In this document: positions 48,641 through 60,178 of the stretch, one piece after another
Numbering within the stretch: the stretch's first letter is position 1
Layout of the letters: each line of letters opens with the position of its first letter
Source: an uncultured Buttiauxella sp.
GTDB lineage: Bacteria > Pseudomonadota > Gammaproteobacteria > Enterobacterales > Enterobacteriaceae
Direction of reading: 5' to 3'
DNA: 64,000 nucleotides
NCBI GenBank assembly: GCA_946480445.1
Contig: CAMLJN010000013.1
Span: forward strand, 38,840 to 102,839
Position numbers and translations under genes: made by a program
Notes under the pieces: model-generated
Told to the model about the DNA's origin: nothing
The model's database searches: none
Seen by the model: the letters and a program-made list of their open reading frames with translations, nothing else

Positions 48641-50275
48641 TTAATGTTTGATAATATACATATCTTTCGTATAGATATTATCCATTGGGTCTTTACCGGT
48701 GTAGCCACCAACCCAAGGTTTCACCAGTCGGGCGTTCACGTAGTAATAAACCGGCACAATAGCTGAGTCTTTGCCCAGCTGCTGTTCAGCTTTGTCATAC
48801 GCGGCACTACGCTGTGCGTCGTCGGCTGCTTTCAGAGATTCGGCCATGATCGCATCGAACGCCGGGCTCTTATAATGCGCGGTGTTCATGGAGCTGGTCG
48901 ACAGCATGGTGTTCAGGAAGGAAGTGGGTTCGTTGTAGTCAGCACACCAGCCGGCACGCGCCACATCGTAGTTACCCTGGTGACGTGTATCCAGGAAGGT
49001 TTTCCACTCCTGGTTTACCAGCTTCACGTTCACCCCAAGGTTTTTCTGCCAGATAGAGGCCGCGGCAATCGCCAGCTTCTTATGCAGATCGGAGGTGTTG
49101 TACAGCAGGTTGAAGGTCAGCGGTTTCTCTTTGGTATAGCCCGCTTCCGCCAGCAGTTTTTTTGCTTCTTCGTTACGTTTTTCCTGAGTCCAGGAGAACC
49201 ACTCAGGCTTGGTCAGGCTGGCGCCATCGGTGTAAGGCGGGGTGTAGCCATAGGCTGGCAGATCGCCCTGCGCTTTGACTTTGTTAACGATAATGTCGCG
49301 ATCCAGGCCCAGCTTCAGCGCGGTACGAACACGCGCATCGGTGAACGGGGCTTTCTGGTTGTTGATTTCGTAGTAATAAGTACACAGGTAGGGATCAACA
49401 TGCACTTCTGCCGGGATCTCTTTTTTCAGTTTCTGGAACAGCTCGATCGGCAGGTTATTATAAGTCATGTCAATTTCGCCGCTGCGGTAGCGGTTAACGT
49501 CGGTCACTTCGGACGAAATAGGCAGATAGGTAATCTGGTCGATAACGGTTTTCTTGTTATCCCAGTAGTTAGGGTTACGTTCCATCACGATACGTTCGTT
49601 AACAACCCAGTCTTTCAGCTTGTAGGCGCCGTTGGAGACGAGGTTCGCAGGCTGGGTCCATTTCTCACCGAATTTTTCGATGGCGGTTTTATTCACCGGG
49701 GACATCGCCGGGTTAACCAACAGTTTGTAGAAGTAAGGTACAGGTTCGCTCAGCGTGACTTCCAGCGTGTGGTCATCAATGGCTTTCACGCCCAGCTCTG
49801 CGGGTTTTTTCTTGCCTTCGATGATTTCATCGACGTTGACGATATGGCCGTACTGCGGATAGCTCGCATAAGGCGAGGCGGTATTTGGGTCCACCAGGCG
49901 CTGCCAGCTGTAAACAAAATCTTGTGCGGTAACCGGGTCACCGTTGGACCATTTTGCGTCTTTACGCAGATGGAAGGTCCAGACTTTAAAATCTTTGTTG
50001 TCCCAGGACTCTGCCACACCCGGGATCGGGTGGCCGTCTTTCGGGGAGGTAACCAGCAGGCCTTCAAACAGGTCGCGACTGACGTTCGACTCCGGCACCC
50101 CTTCGATTTTGTTAGGATCGAGGGACTGCGGTTCTGCGCCGTTGTTACGGATTAGGGTTTGCTTTTCTGCCAGTTGAACACCAGCCGGGACGTCTGCCGC
50201 ATGGGCAACGTTGCCCGCGATCAGCGCGGTGAAAATACTTGCTGCTACCAGACTTTTTTTTGTGATGATGGACAT
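48641..50275 (-). CDS. oppA: Periplasmic oligopeptide-binding protein OppA
   Basis: A 544-residue SBP family 5 protein with signal peptide (MSIITKKSLVAASIFTAL then VAHAADV). It binds peptides with little side-chain preference and hands them to OppBC. Blocks such as VPVYYYVNARLVKPWVGGY are as in E. coli OppA (543). First gene of oppABCDF. Confidence 0.97.
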   Translation of the reverse strand: MSIITKKSLVAASIFTALIAGNVAHAADVPAGVQLAEKQTLIRNNGAEPQSLDPNKIEGVPESNVSRDLFEGLLVTSPKDGHPIPGVAESWDNKDFKVWTFHLRKDAKWSNGDPVTAQDFVYSWQRLVDPNTASPYASYPQYGHIVNVDEIIEGKKKPAELGVKAIDDHTLEVTLSEPVPYFYKLLVNPAMSPVNKTAIEKFGEKWTQPANLVSNGAYKLKDWVVNERIVMERNPNYWDNKKTVIDQITYLPISSEVTDVNRYRSGEIDMTYNNLPIELFQKLKKEIPAEVHVDPYLCTYYYEINNQKAPFTDARVRTALKLGLDRDIIVNKVKAQGDLPAYGYTPPYTDGASLTKPEWFSWTQEKRNEEAKKLLAEAGYTKEKPLTFNLLYNTSDLHKKLAIAAASIWQKNLGVNVKLVNQEWKTFLDTRHQGNYDVARAGWCADYNEPTSFLNTMLSTSSMNTAHYKSPAFDAIMAESLKAADDAQRSAAYDKAEQQLGKDSAIVPVYYYVNARLVKPWVGGYTGKDPMDNIYTKDMYIIKH

Positions 50276-50289
50276 TGTGTTGATACTCC
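50274..50289 (-). promoter_or_regulatory. Likely GcvB target in the oppA leader
   Basis: On the minus strand TATCAACACAATG, just before and across the start codon, contains CAACACAA, complementary to the GcvB R1 GU-rich seed. oppA is a known GcvB target in enterobacteria. A hairpin CTGGC / GCCAG lies further up in the leader. Confidence 0.45.
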
Positions 50290-51021
50290 ACTCATTATAA
50301 TTACTGGCCCGAAAGCCAGCCTCTTCCCCTTGGGGTACCGTTACAGCGCGGAGCGTTAAGCGTCTGTAAGGTGTACTGCTTGTTACTGCTTGCTATCACC
50401 GACTTTATTATGGGGACGCTCTTCGTGGCGTCCTGTTCCGTCGATTCTTACCAACCTACCCTGTACCCAGGTTGGTTCTGAGAGGCGTCATGTTGCAGAG
50501 GAACATGATTTCGCACAGAAATCATTCTCATCTGGAAATGAAACATTTAGCAGCAAATTGTTTTGTCCGGAAAGTATCAAAAGCCCCCAGGTCTCGCCAA
50601 TACAATTTGCAAATTTGTTAAGCATTTCTCTTTTATCAATTGCTGCGTGGATTTTTGAAGGGCGTCAGGCTGGCGATTAATCCTCTCTATATTGCTGAAA
50701 AACAACAAAACAGAGGGACTAATTGCGTTCAGGGGAGGGAAAGGTTCCGCACCCGCGCTGCTACCAACATAAATTTAACAATTGATTATTTTTTAGCACA
50801 TTCCTCTGTGGGAGCGCTTGATTTACTAATATCATCTCAATAAAGCCGCAGCAAGTACCATTGTGTAATGTGAGATAAATAACAGCGTGTCTGTTAATTT
50901 TATGTACAGCTATAACCACCGTCGCGGTTAATACGAGGTTTTCAAAGCAATTTCTTATGGATGATTTTCTTATGGCCCGCGCGGAAATGGGCATTCATAT
51001 GAGAGCTGATGCATTTTTAAC
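50290..51021. other. Long AT-rich intergenic region between oppA and ychE
   Basis: This should include the oppA promoter(s) and long leader. It holds a hairpin on the minus strand (GGACGC / GCGTCC, about 50413-50434) and AT-rich, possibly H-NS-bound DNA. Short frames occur (77 codons minus at 50761-50994), but none has a convincing ribosome site or recognisable sequence. No gene called. Confidence 0.4.
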
Positions 51022-51053
51022 AAAAAAAAAGCAGAATCTATATTCTGCTTTTT
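51022..51053 (-). terminator. ychE terminator
   Basis: AAAAAGCAGAAT / ATTCTGCTTTTT stem with T9 on the minus strand, 22 bases past the ychE stop. Confidence 0.92.
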
Positions 51054-51074
51054 CATATGAAAGTTTTAGAACAA

Positions 51075-51722
51075 CTAACTTAACAATCCCGGGAAAATAG
51101 ACTTCACCCCGGTCACAATAAATTCTATTCCCAGCGCCATCAGCAACAGCCCCATTATACGCGTGATGACGTTAATGCCCGTTTGCCCCAATAGACGAAC
51201 CAGCCAGGGGGCGATTCGAAACAGCATCCAGCAGCTCAGGGCAAAAAGCGCGATGGCAATAGAGAAGCCAAGCAGATGCCCCCAGCTGTGAAAGCGCGTG
51301 CCCCAGACGATGGTGGAGCTGATGGCGCCCGGACCGGCCATCAAAGGTAACGCCAGCGGCACTACCCCCACGCTTTCGCGGATAGCGCTTTCCGACTTCT
51401 CTTGTTTGTTCTGCTTATCCTCCCCGAGCTTACCGCTGATCATCGACATGGCAATGGTCACCACCAGGATGCCGCCCGCGATGCGGAAAGAGTCAATAGA
51501 GATACCGAAGAGTTGCAGAATGCCGTCACCGAGGAACAGCGATGTCCACAAAATGATGGCAACGGAGAGGTTGGCGGTAAGGTTAGTTTTATTTCTCGCC
51601 GCCGCGGTCTGGTAGCTGGTCATGCTGATAAAGACGGGAATAATCCCCACCGGGTTTACCAGCGCGAACAGGCCAATAAAGAACTTAAAATAGGTCGGCA
51701 AATCAAACAGGGATTGAGCCAC
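51075..51722 (-). CDS. ychE: MarC-family inner-membrane protein YchE
   Basis: A 215-residue MarC/UPF0056 protein with about six helices, equal in length to E. coli YchE when the GTG at 51722 is used (VAQSLFDLPTYFKFFIGLF); GGAG lies six bases before. The frame is open nine codons further to an ATG at 51749. Function unknown. Confidence 0.93.
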   Translation of the reverse strand: MAQSLFDLPTYFKFFIGLFALVNPVGIIPVFISMTSYQTAAARNKTNLTANLSVAIILWTSLFLGDGILQLFGISIDSFRIAGGILVVTIAMSMISGKLGEDKQNKQEKSESAIRESVGVVPLALPLMAGPGAISSTIVWGTRFHSWGHLLGFSIAIALFALSCWMLFRIAPWLVRLLGQTGINVITRIMGLLLMALGIEFIVTGVKSIFPGLLS

Positions 51723-51934
51723 TCGAAACTCCGCAAGTGAACATAGCAAAGGCAGGCGTAATGTAATGGAAAAGCCGTGCTGGCGCTATGCCAAATAGCC
51801 GCACAGACCCCGACTGCAGTGAAGTTTTGCGACATGAAGTGATAATGTTACCCATGTGTTGAAATTATGGTAGTTTGTTTTGTCCTTGCTGTGACGAAAG
51901 TTTTAAAGCCTTTTCAGGCACATAAATACCGGAT

Positions 51935-51950
51935 GCTGAATGGAGTCAGC
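51935..51950. promoter_or_regulatory. Cra-like operator upstream of adhE
   Basis: GCTGAATGGAGTCAGC has perfect GCTGA/TCAGC arms and resembles the Cra consensus. Cra represses adhE in E. coli. Confidence 0.5.
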
Positions 51951-51960
51951 CTTGAGTTTA

Positions 51961-51976
51961 TGTGATGCAAATCACA
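51961..51976. promoter_or_regulatory. CRP-type site upstream of adhE
   Basis: TGTGATGCAAATCACA is a perfect TGTGA-N6-TCACA palindrome, 222 bases before the adhE start codon. FNR cannot be excluded for some half-sites, but the spacing is that of CRP. Confidence 0.65.
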
Positions 51977-52057
51977 AAAACACTACTCAGAAGTAGGTAC
52001 TCTTGGTTACACCTGAAGAGCAGATCATTCGTTTGATGAATAGGTTTTCAGGTAAGG

Positions 52058-52174
52058 CTCTTTTAGTAAATCAGCGAGGCAGTATCCGGAATTTGCGTAG
52101 CCTGTTCCCCCTTTTACGCAAGCAGTTGCCCGCTGACTATACTCTCGTCTCGAGCAGCTGATTTACTAAAAGAG
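52058..52174 (+). promoter_or_regulatory. adhE leader long-range stem
   Basis: An 18-base perfect inverted repeat, CTCTTTTAGTAAATCAGC (52058-52075) and GCTGATTTACTAAAAGAG (52157-52174), brackets 81 bases and ends 24 bases before the adhE start. E. coli adhE mRNA needs RNase III cleavage of its leader for translation; this stem is a fitting substrate. Confidence 0.7.
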
Positions 52175-52197
52175 TTTAACATTATCAGGAGAGCATT

Positions 52198-54867
52198 ATG
52201 GCTGTAACTAATGTCGCTGAACTTAACGCACTCGTAGAGCGTGTCAAGAAAGCCCAGCGTGAATATGCCAACTTTACTCAAGAGCAAGTTGATAAAATCT
52301 TCCGCGCCGCCGCTCTGGCTGCCGCTGATGCTCGAATCCCCCTCGCGAAACTGGCCGTTGCCGAATCTGGCATGGGTATTGTTGAAGATAAAGTGATCAA
52401 AAACCACTTTGCTTCCGAATATATCTACAACGCCTATAAAGATGAGAAAACCTGCGGCGTGCTGTCTGAAGACGACACCTTCGGGACTATCACCATCGCA
52501 GAACCTATCGGTATTATTTGCGGTATCGTGCCGACCACTAACCCAACGTCAACGGCTATCTTTAAATCTCTGATAAGCCTCAAGACCCGTAACGGCATCA
52601 TTTTCTCCCCGCACCCACGTGCTAAAGACGCCACCAATAAAGCGGCGGATATTGTTCTGCAAGCGGCCATTGCTGCCGGTGCGCCTAAAGATTTGATCGG
52701 TTGGATTGACCAGCCTTCCGTTGAGCTGTCTAACGCGCTGATGCATCACCCGGATATCAATATGATCCTGGCGACCGGTGGCCCAGGCATGGTGAAAGCC
52801 GCCTACAGCTCCGGTAAACCTGCTATCGGCGTTGGCGCGGGTAACACGCCAGTGGTGGTTGATGAAACCGCAGACATTAAACGCGTGGTGGCTTCTATTC
52901 TGATGTCCAAAACCTTCGACAACGGCGTTATCTGTGCTTCCGAACAGTCCGTTATCGTTGTTGATTCAGCCTACGATGCCGTGCGTGAGCGTTTCGCGAC
53001 CCACGGTGGCTACATGTTGCAGGGTAAAGAGCTGAAAGCTGTTCAGGATATTATCCTGAAAAATGGCGCCCTGAACGCAGCAATCGTTGGTCAGCCAGCG
53101 ACCAAAATCGCTGAACTGGCAGGCTTCACCGTCCCGGCAGACACCAAAATTCTGATTGGCGAAGTTAGCGTGGTTGATGAATCTGAGCCGTTCGCTCATG
53201 AGAAACTCTCCCCTACGCTTGCGATGTATCGCGCCAAAAGCTTCGAAGATGCGGTCGTTAAAGCTGAAAAACTCGTTGAGATGGGCGGTATCGGCCACAC
53301 CTCATGCCTGTACACCGACCAGGACAATCAGCCAGAGCGCGTTAAACACTTCGGCGACAAAATGAAGACGGCGCGTATTCTGATTAACACCCCTGCCTCT
53401 CAGGGGGGTATCGGTGACCTGTATAACTTCAAACTCGCCCCTTCTCTGACTCTGGGTTGTGGTTCATGGGGTGGTAACTCCATCTCTGAAAACGTGGGTC
53501 CTAAGCACCTGATCAACAAGAAAACCGTTGCTAAGCGAGCTGAGAACATGTTGTGGCATAAACTTCCGAAATCTATTTACTTCCGCCGTGGCTCCCTGCC
53601 AATCGCGCTGGACGAAGTGATTACTGATGGTCACAAACGTGCGATGATCGTGACCGACCGCTTCCTGTTTAACAACGGTTATGCAGACCAGATCACCTCC
53701 GTGCTGAAAGCGGCAGGCGTGGAAACTGAAGTCTTCTTCGAAGTTGAAGCTGACCCTACGCTTACCGTTGTCCGTAAAGGCGCAGAGCTGGCGAACTCCT
53801 TCAAACCAGACGTGATTATCGCGCTGGGCGGCGGTTCCCCAATGGATGCGGCGAAAATCATGTGGGTCATGTACGAACACCCGGAAACCCACTTCGAAGA
53901 GCTGGCGCTGCGCTTTATGGACATCCGTAAACGTATCTACAAGTTCCCGAAAATGGGCGTGAAAGCGAAAATGATCGCGGTGACCACCACTTCCGGTACC
54001 GGTTCAGAAGTGACGCCATTTGCGGTTGTCACCGACGATGCAACAGGTCAGAAATACCCTCTGGCTGACTACGCGCTGACCCCAGATATGGCGATTGTGG
54101 ATGCCAACCTGGTGATGGATATGCCTAAGTCACTGTGTGCATTCGGTGGTCTGGATGCCGTTACCCACGCCCTGGAAGCTTACGTTTCCGTACTGGCGAG
54201 CGAATTCTCTGACGGCCAGGCACTGCAGGCGCTGAAACTGCTCAAAGAGAACCTGCCAGCCTCTTATAACGAAGGCGCTAAAAACCCGGTAGCCCGTGAG
54301 CGCGTCCATAACGCCGCGACCATCGCAGGTATCGCGTTTGCTAACGCCTTCCTGGGTGTGTGTCACTCCATGGCGCACAAACTGGGTTCTCAGTTCCACA
54401 TTCCTCACGGTCTGGCGAACGCCCTGCTGATCTCCAACGTTATCCGCTATAACGCGAATGACAACCCAACCAAGCAGACTGCTTTCAGCCAGTATGACCG
54501 CCCACAGGCGCGTCGTCGTTATGCTGAGATTGCAGACCATCTGGGTCTGAGCGCACCGGGCGACCGTACTGCGGCTAAGATTGAGAAACTGCTGGCATGG
54601 CTGGACAGCATCAAGGCTGAACTGGGTATTCCTAAGTCCATCCGCGAAGCGGGCGTGCAGGAAGCCGACTTCCTGGCACACGTTGACAAACTGTCTGAAG
54701 ATGCGTTCGATGACCAGTGCACCGGTGCAAACCCACGCTACCCGCTGATCGCCGAGCTGAAACAGATTCTGCTGGATACCTACTACGGTCGTGAATACGT
54801 AGAAGGCGAAGTGGCTAAAGAAGCACCAGCCGCCAAAGCTGACAAGAAAGCGAAGAAAACGGCTTAA
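52198..54867 (+). CDS. adhE: Bifunctional acetaldehyde-CoA / alcohol dehydrogenase
   Basis: An 889-residue fusion (E. coli 891). Residues 1-440 are a CoA-dependent acetaldehyde dehydrogenase with Cys in GVICASEQSVIVV. The rest is an iron-dependent alcohol dehydrogenase with metal-binding residues around CHSMAHKLGSQFHIPHG and NAD-binding GGGSPMDAAK. It turns acetyl-CoA to ethanol in fermentation and forms spirosomes. AGGAGAG precedes the ATG. Confidence 0.98.
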   Translation: MAVTNVAELNALVERVKKAQREYANFTQEQVDKIFRAAALAAADARIPLAKLAVAESGMGIVEDKVIKNHFASEYIYNAYKDEKTCGVLSEDDTFGTITIAEPIGIICGIVPTTNPTSTAIFKSLISLKTRNGIIFSPHPRAKDATNKAADIVLQAAIAAGAPKDLIGWIDQPSVELSNALMHHPDINMILATGGPGMVKAAYSSGKPAIGVGAGNTPVVVDETADIKRVVASILMSKTFDNGVICASEQSVIVVDSAYDAVRERFATHGGYMLQGKELKAVQDIILKNGALNAAIVGQPATKIAELAGFTVPADTKILIGEVSVVDESEPFAHEKLSPTLAMYRAKSFEDAVVKAEKLVEMGGIGHTSCLYTDQDNQPERVKHFGDKMKTARILINTPASQGGIGDLYNFKLAPSLTLGCGSWGGNSISENVGPKHLINKKTVAKRAENMLWHKLPKSIYFRRGSLPIALDEVITDGHKRAMIVTDRFLFNNGYADQITSVLKAAGVETEVFFEVEADPTLTVVRKGAELANSFKPDVIIALGGGSPMDAAKIMWVMYEHPETHFEELALRFMDIRKRIYKFPKMGVKAKMIAVTTTSGTGSEVTPFAVVTDDATGQKYPLADYALTPDMAIVDANLVMDMPKSLCAFGGLDAVTHALEAYVSVLASEFSDGQALQALKLLKENLPASYNEGAKNPVARERVHNAATIAGIAFANAFLGVCHSMAHKLGSQFHIPHGLANALLISNVIRYNANDNPTKQTAFSQYDRPQARRRYAEIADHLGLSAPGDRTAAKIEKLLAWLDSIKAELGIPKSIREAGVQEADFLAHVDKLSEDAFDDQCTGANPRYPLIAELKQILLDTYYGREYVEGEVAKEAPAAKADKKAKKTA

Positions 54868-54883
54868 TCGTTAAGCTTCAGTA

Positions 54884-54918
54884 AAAAACCCGCCGGGGCA
54901 ACCTGGCGGGTTTTTTTT
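54884..54918 (+). terminator. adhE terminator
   Basis: AAAACCCGCC / GGCGGGTTTT stem with an extended T tract, starting 16 bases after the adhE stop. Confidence 0.92.
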
Positions 54919-55005
54919 ATAGCCGGATAATCATGAAATACGCAGGCTTAAACAGCCTGTGCGCGCTTTTTGACAGTAAAAGCCCGTCTTGTCTCGGGAC
55001 AGCCT

Positions 55006-55611
55006 TTAACGGCCCTGAATGTCTTGCAGAGAGCCTTTGTCCAGCGCTTCTTTATAGTGTTTACGGCAGACCGAAATGTAGCGCTCATTTCCGCCAATGA
55101 CGACCTGCTCACCCTCGTTATACGGGCGTCCTTCACTGTCGAGACGCAAAACCATGCTCGCCTTACGACCGCAGAAGCAGATAGTTTTTAACTCCACTAA
55201 CTTATCGGACCAGGCAAGTAAATATTGGCTACCGCCAAACAGCTCGCCGCGAAAATCTGTGCGCAGGCCATAGCACAATACCGGTATATCTAATTCGTCC
55301 ACCACGTCCGACAAAGCATGTACCTGTTCGCGGGTCAGGAACTGACTCTCGTCGACCAGAACGCAATGAACAGGCGCTCGCGCATGCTCATCACGTATAT
55401 CGTTGAACAAGCACGTCTCAGGGTTATACAGCTTTGCCGGGGAAGAAAGACCGATCCGTGAGCTGACTTTGCCGGAACCATAACGATTATCAATTTCGGC
55501 GGTATACACCAGCGTGCGCATCCCTCTTTCCTGATAATTGTAGGATGACTGAAGTAAAGCCGTGGATTTTCCCGCATTCATCGCGGAGTAATAGAAATAG
55601 AGTTGCGCCAT
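55006..55611 (-). CDS. tdk: Thymidine kinase
   Basis: A 201-residue type II thymidine kinase. P-loop is [15 protein letters not shown], catalytic Glu in [10 protein letters not shown], and zinc Cys residues are in ICFCGRKAS and VCRKHY. It phosphorylates thymidine in salvage. The C-terminus is a few residues shorter than in E. coli (205). Confidence 0.97.
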   Translation of the reverse strand: MAQLYFYYSAMNAGKSTALLQSSYNYQERGMRTLVYTAEIDNRYGSGKVSSRIGLSSPAKLYNPETCLFNDIRDEHARAPVHCVLVDESQFLTREQVHALSDVVDELDIPVLCYGLRTDFRGELFGGSQYLLAWSDKLVELKTICFCGRKASMVLRLDSEGRPYNEGEQVVIGGNERYISVCRKHYKEALDKGSLQDIQGR

Positions 55612-56096
55612 ACGCCGATAACCTGATTCAAAGTGTAAATATTGATAACGCAGGATTATACCATAAGCCAGGCGCCCGGCATGCCCGCAGTAGATGCCCG
55701 CGCATTCTTTCCGGTGTTTGACAAGGCAAATATAAGAACTTTCTAATAGTTGCCAGAGCTTATAGCCTGCCCCTCACCAGGGTTAAAACGCTGTAAAGCA
55801 CAGAGTTTTATAGGCTTTTATTGCTTTTGCCTATTTAAATACGGCAGCAATTAATATTAACCCGTTAAGAGGATTCATCCTTTTGCACAATAATAGCCCG
55901 GATGGCTATTTGACTATTGGTGCGGCAAACGGCTGAAATTTTAGCGTTCGACAATCCCTGTTACTCGCAGGGTTGTTGTTGAAAAATTGAGTGACAGCGC
56001 TTTTTTTGTGAGTCACCTCATACCCAATTTAAGTTAATGGGCATTATCAAACAGCTTAAATAACATGAAAATTTCACTTCCTTACTTGTCTCCCTA
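55612..56096. other. tdk-hns intergenic region
   Basis: AT-rich, divergent upstream DNA of tdk and hns. E. coli hns has upstream H-NS and Fis sites here, and AT-rich tracts around 55730-55880 and 56000-56090 are compatible with them. I see no ORF or clear hairpin. Confidence 0.4.
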
Positions 56097-56132
56097 TTGC
56101 AGAACTTAATTTAAGGCTCTATTATTACCTCA
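56097..56132 (+). promoter_or_regulatory. hns promoter
   Basis: TTGCAG (56097-56102) and TATTAT (56120-56125) are 17 bases apart, giving a start about 36 bases before the ATG; the leader CCTCAACAAGCCACCCTAAT is nearly that of E. coli hns. Confidence 0.7.
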
Positions 56133-56167
56133 ACAAGCCACCCTAATATAAGTTAGAGATTACAAAA

Positions 56168-56578
56168 ATGAGCGAAGCACTTAAAATTCTGAACAACATC
56201 CGTACTCTTCGTGCACAGGCAAGAGAATGCACTCTTGAAACCCTGGAAGAAATGTTAGAGAAATTAGAAGTTGTCGTTAATGAGCGCCGCGAAGAAGAAA
56301 GCGCTCAGGCTGCAGAAATTGAAGAGCGTACCCGTAAACTTCAGCAATACCGTGAAATGCTGATTGCTGACGGTATCGATCCTAACGAACTGCTGAACAG
56401 CATGGCTGCGACTAAATCAGCGGGTAAAGCTAAGCGTGCTGCACGCCCGGCTAAATACCAGTACATTGATGAAAATGGCGAAACCAAGACCTGGACCGGT
56501 CAGGGTCGTACGCCTGCAGTAATCAAAAAAGCGATGGAAGAGCAGGGTAAAAAACTGGAAGACTTCCTGATTGCCTGA
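56168..56578 (+). CDS. hns: Nucleoid-structuring protein H-NS
   Basis: A 136-residue protein (E. coli 137). An N-terminal coiled-coil oligomerisation domain (1-80) is followed by a linker and the DNA-binding domain with the AT-hook-like [12 protein letters not shown] silences AT-rich and horizontally acquired genes, which could include the accessory operon and the island in this window. Confidence 0.98.
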   Translation: MSEALKILNNIRTLRAQARECTLETLEEMLEKLEVVVNERREEESAQAAEIEERTRKLQQYREMLIADGIDPNELLNSMAATKSAGKAKRAARPAKYQYIDENGETKTWTGQGRTPAVIKKAMEEQGKKLEDFLIA

Positions 56579-56605
56579 TCTGACGCTTTAAGTGTTCTGC
56601 TTATT

Positions 56606-56630
56606 AAATCCCGCCCTGGCGGGATTTTTT
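56606..56630 (+). terminator. hns terminator
   Basis: AAATCCCGCC / GGCGGGATTT stem with a T tract, 27 bases after the hns stop. Confidence 0.92.
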
Positions 56631-56645
56631 ATGCGTTACGTAAAT

Positions 56646-56674
56646 AAAAAAAGGAAGCCGCGGCTTCCTTTTTT
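56646..56674 (-). terminator. Terminator of the galU-ugd-uge operon
   Basis: Palindrome AAGGAAGCC / GGCTTCCTT flanked by A and T runs, directly after the uge stop; can act in both directions. Confidence 0.85.
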
Positions 56675-56677
56675 CGT

Positions 56678-57688
56678 TTAGCTTACTTTATAGAAGGTCT
56701 TATACCATTCCACAAAACGCTCTACCCCGTCTGCCACGGATGTCTGGGGTTTGAAACCAATAACCTCATACAGCGCGCTTGTGTCTGCGCTGGTCTCCAG
56801 CACATCACCCGGCTGCATCGGCAGCATATTTTTTTGCGCGACCTTACCTAAGGCCGTTTCCAGCGCGGTGATATACTCCATTAGCGTTACCGGGTCACTA
56901 TTGCCAATATTATATACGCGATAAGGCGCGGAACTGGTCGCCGGGGTCCCTTCTTCCACCGTCCATGATGCATCCGGCTGCGGAATAACATCCTGTAAAC
57001 GCACTATTGCTTCGGCAATATCATCAATATAAGTAAAATCACGACGCATTTGTCCATGGTTATACACATCAATACTGTTGCCTTCGACGATAGCGCGGGT
57101 GAATTTAAATAACGCCATATCCGGGCGTCCCCACGGACCATAGACGGTGAAGAAACGCAGCCCGGTAGTCGGTAAACCATATAAATGTGAATAGGTATGC
57201 GACATCAGCTCATTCGCTTTTTTGGTTGCCGCATATAAAGAAATCGGGTGATCGACGGAATCATCCGTAGAAAAAGGAAGTTTACGATTTAAGCCATAGA
57301 CGGAGCTGGAAGATGCGTAGAGCAAATGGCCAACTTTATTATGGCGACAGCCTTCCAGCACATTCAAATGTCCGACAAGGTTGGAATCGGCATAGGCAAG
57401 CGGGTTGTCGATGGAATAACGTACACCGGCCTGCGCAGCCAGGTGAATGACGCGATCGAACTGATGGTGAGCAAATAGCTGTTCCATCCCGCTGCGGTCG
57501 GCAAGATCCATCTTTTCGAAGTGGAACTGAGGCTGATGTTTGAGTAAATCGAGACGGGCGAGCTTGAGGCTGACATCATAATAGTCATTCAGGTTATCTA
57601 TACCGATAACCTGGTGACCGGCAGCAAGCAGACGCTCGCTAACATGAAATCCAATAAATCCTGCTGCGCCGGTAACCAGAAATTTCAT
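56678..57688 (-). CDS. uge: UDP-glucuronate 4-epimerase
   Basis: A 336-residue extended SDR epimerase. NAD-binding GAAGFIGFHVSE, catalytic YAATKK (Tyr-x3-Lys) with Ser in LYASSSSVYG, and RFFTVYGPWGRPDMA, a pattern of UDP-GlcA epimerases (Klebsiella Uge, Cap1J, WbnF type). It interconverts UDP-glucuronate and UDP-galacturonate for capsule, LPS core or other polymers. It lies 14 bases after ugd in the same operon, which supports the substrate. Confidence 0.9.
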   Translation of the reverse strand: MKFLVTGAAGFIGFHVSERLLAAGHQVIGIDNLNDYYDVSLKLARLDLLKHQPQFHFEKMDLADRSGMEQLFAHHQFDRVIHLAAQAGVRYSIDNPLAYADSNLVGHLNVLEGCRHNKVGHLLYASSSSVYGLNRKLPFSTDDSVDHPISLYAATKKANELMSHTYSHLYGLPTTGLRFFTVYGPWGRPDMALFKFTRAIVEGNSIDVYNHGQMRRDFTYIDDIAEAIVRLQDVIPQPDASWTVEEGTPATSSAPYRVYNIGNSDPVTLMEYITALETALGKVAQKNMLPMQPGDVLETSADTSALYEVIGFKPQTSVADGVERFVEWYKTFYKVS

Positions 57689-57702
57689 ACAACCCTCATT
57701 TA

Positions 57703-59043
<1,341 letters not shown>

Positions 59044-59067
59044 GTCTCTATCCTGCGTTGAATTGAA

Positions 59068-59976
59068 TTACTTCTTCGCGCCAACGGTCTCTTCAAGCCA
59101 GGCCTTAAACTCTTCGCCAAGCGTATTGTGACGGATGCCGTACTCAACAAACGCCTGCATATAGCCCAGTTTGTTACCGCAGTCATGGCTCACGCCTTTC
59201 ATGTGGTAGGCTTCAACGGTCTGTTTTTCCATCAGCATCGCGATGGAATCGGTCAGCTGGATTTCATCCCCGGCACCCGGAGGCGTTTTAGACAGCAGCG
59301 GCCAGATATCGGCGTTCAGCACATAGCGACCGACAACGGCAAGATTCGAAGGCGCCACGTTGGCCTTAGGTTTCTCAACAATACCCACCATAGGTACGCT
59401 GTCACCTTCGTTCAGTTCAACGCCTTTACAGTCGACCACGCCATAGGCGGTCACATCAGCAACCGGTTCAACCATAATCTGGCTGTGACCTGTGGCATCA
59501 AAGCGTTTAATCATCTCTGCCAGGTTATCCTGGGAAAGATCGGATTCGAATTCATCAAGAATCACATCCGGAAGAATAACCGCGACCGGCTCATCGCCAA
59601 CAACCGGGTGGGCGCAGAGCACCGCATGACCTAACCCTTTTGCCAGCCCCTGACGCACCTGCATAATGGTGACGTGCGGCGGGCAAATCGCCTGGACCTC
59701 TTCGAGCAGCTGGCGCTTCACGCGTTTTTCCAGCATGGCTTCGAGTTCAAAACTGGTGTCGAAGTGGTTTTCGATGGAGTTTTTCGAAGAATGAGTCACC
59801 AGCACAATTTCAGTAATGCCGGCGGCAATGCATTCATTTACCACATACTGAATTAATGGTTTATCAACCAGGGGCAACATTTCTTTCGGAATTGCCTTGG
59901 TTGCTGGCAACATGCGCGTTCCCAGTCCTGCAACGGGGATTACTGCTTTTCTAACTTTAGAATTAATGGCAGCCAT
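59068..59976 (-). CDS. galU: UTP-glucose-1-phosphate uridylyltransferase
   Basis: A 302-residue nucleotidyltransferase, the length of E. coli Gal[21 protein letters not shown] is the active-site loop. It makes UDP-glucose for LPS, trehalose, osmoregulated glucans and, here, the adjacent Ugd and Uge steps. The start [10 protein letters not shown] at 59976 has AGGAGG; the frame is open eight codons further. Confidence 0.97.
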   Translation of the reverse strand: MAAINSKVRKAVIPVAGLGTRMLPATKAIPKEMLPLVDKPLIQYVVNECIAAGITEIVLVTHSSKNSIENHFDTSFELEAMLEKRVKRQLLEEVQAICPPHVTIMQVRQGLAKGLGHAVLCAHPVVGDEPVAVILPDVILDEFESDLSQDNLAEMIKRFDATGHSQIMVEPVADVTAYGVVDCKGVELNEGDSVPMVGIVEKPKANVAPSNLAVVGRYVLNADIWPLLSKTPPGAGDEIQLTDSIAMLMEKQTVEAYHMKGVSHDCGNKLGYMQAFVEYGIRHNTLGEEFKAWLEETVGAKK

Positions 59977-60178
59977 TGAAAAACCTCCTGGACTGTTCAA
60001 GTTTCAAACTTGCTCGTCAATAAAAAAAACGCGTTTGAGTATATCAGCTTAAAAACCAAATCTGCCGCCGATCACCCGCCGCGTGGCTAATTTAAGACAA
60101 ATACGAATCGGCGTGGCGCGATATTACCACCAGCGCAGGCAAGGGAGAAAAGCAAAATGTCAGCAAATAAACAGATGC

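Noticed and set aside
50761..50994. 77-codon minus frame upstream of ychE
   Set aside because: Low-complexity AT-rich sequence, no ribosome site, no recognisable domain.
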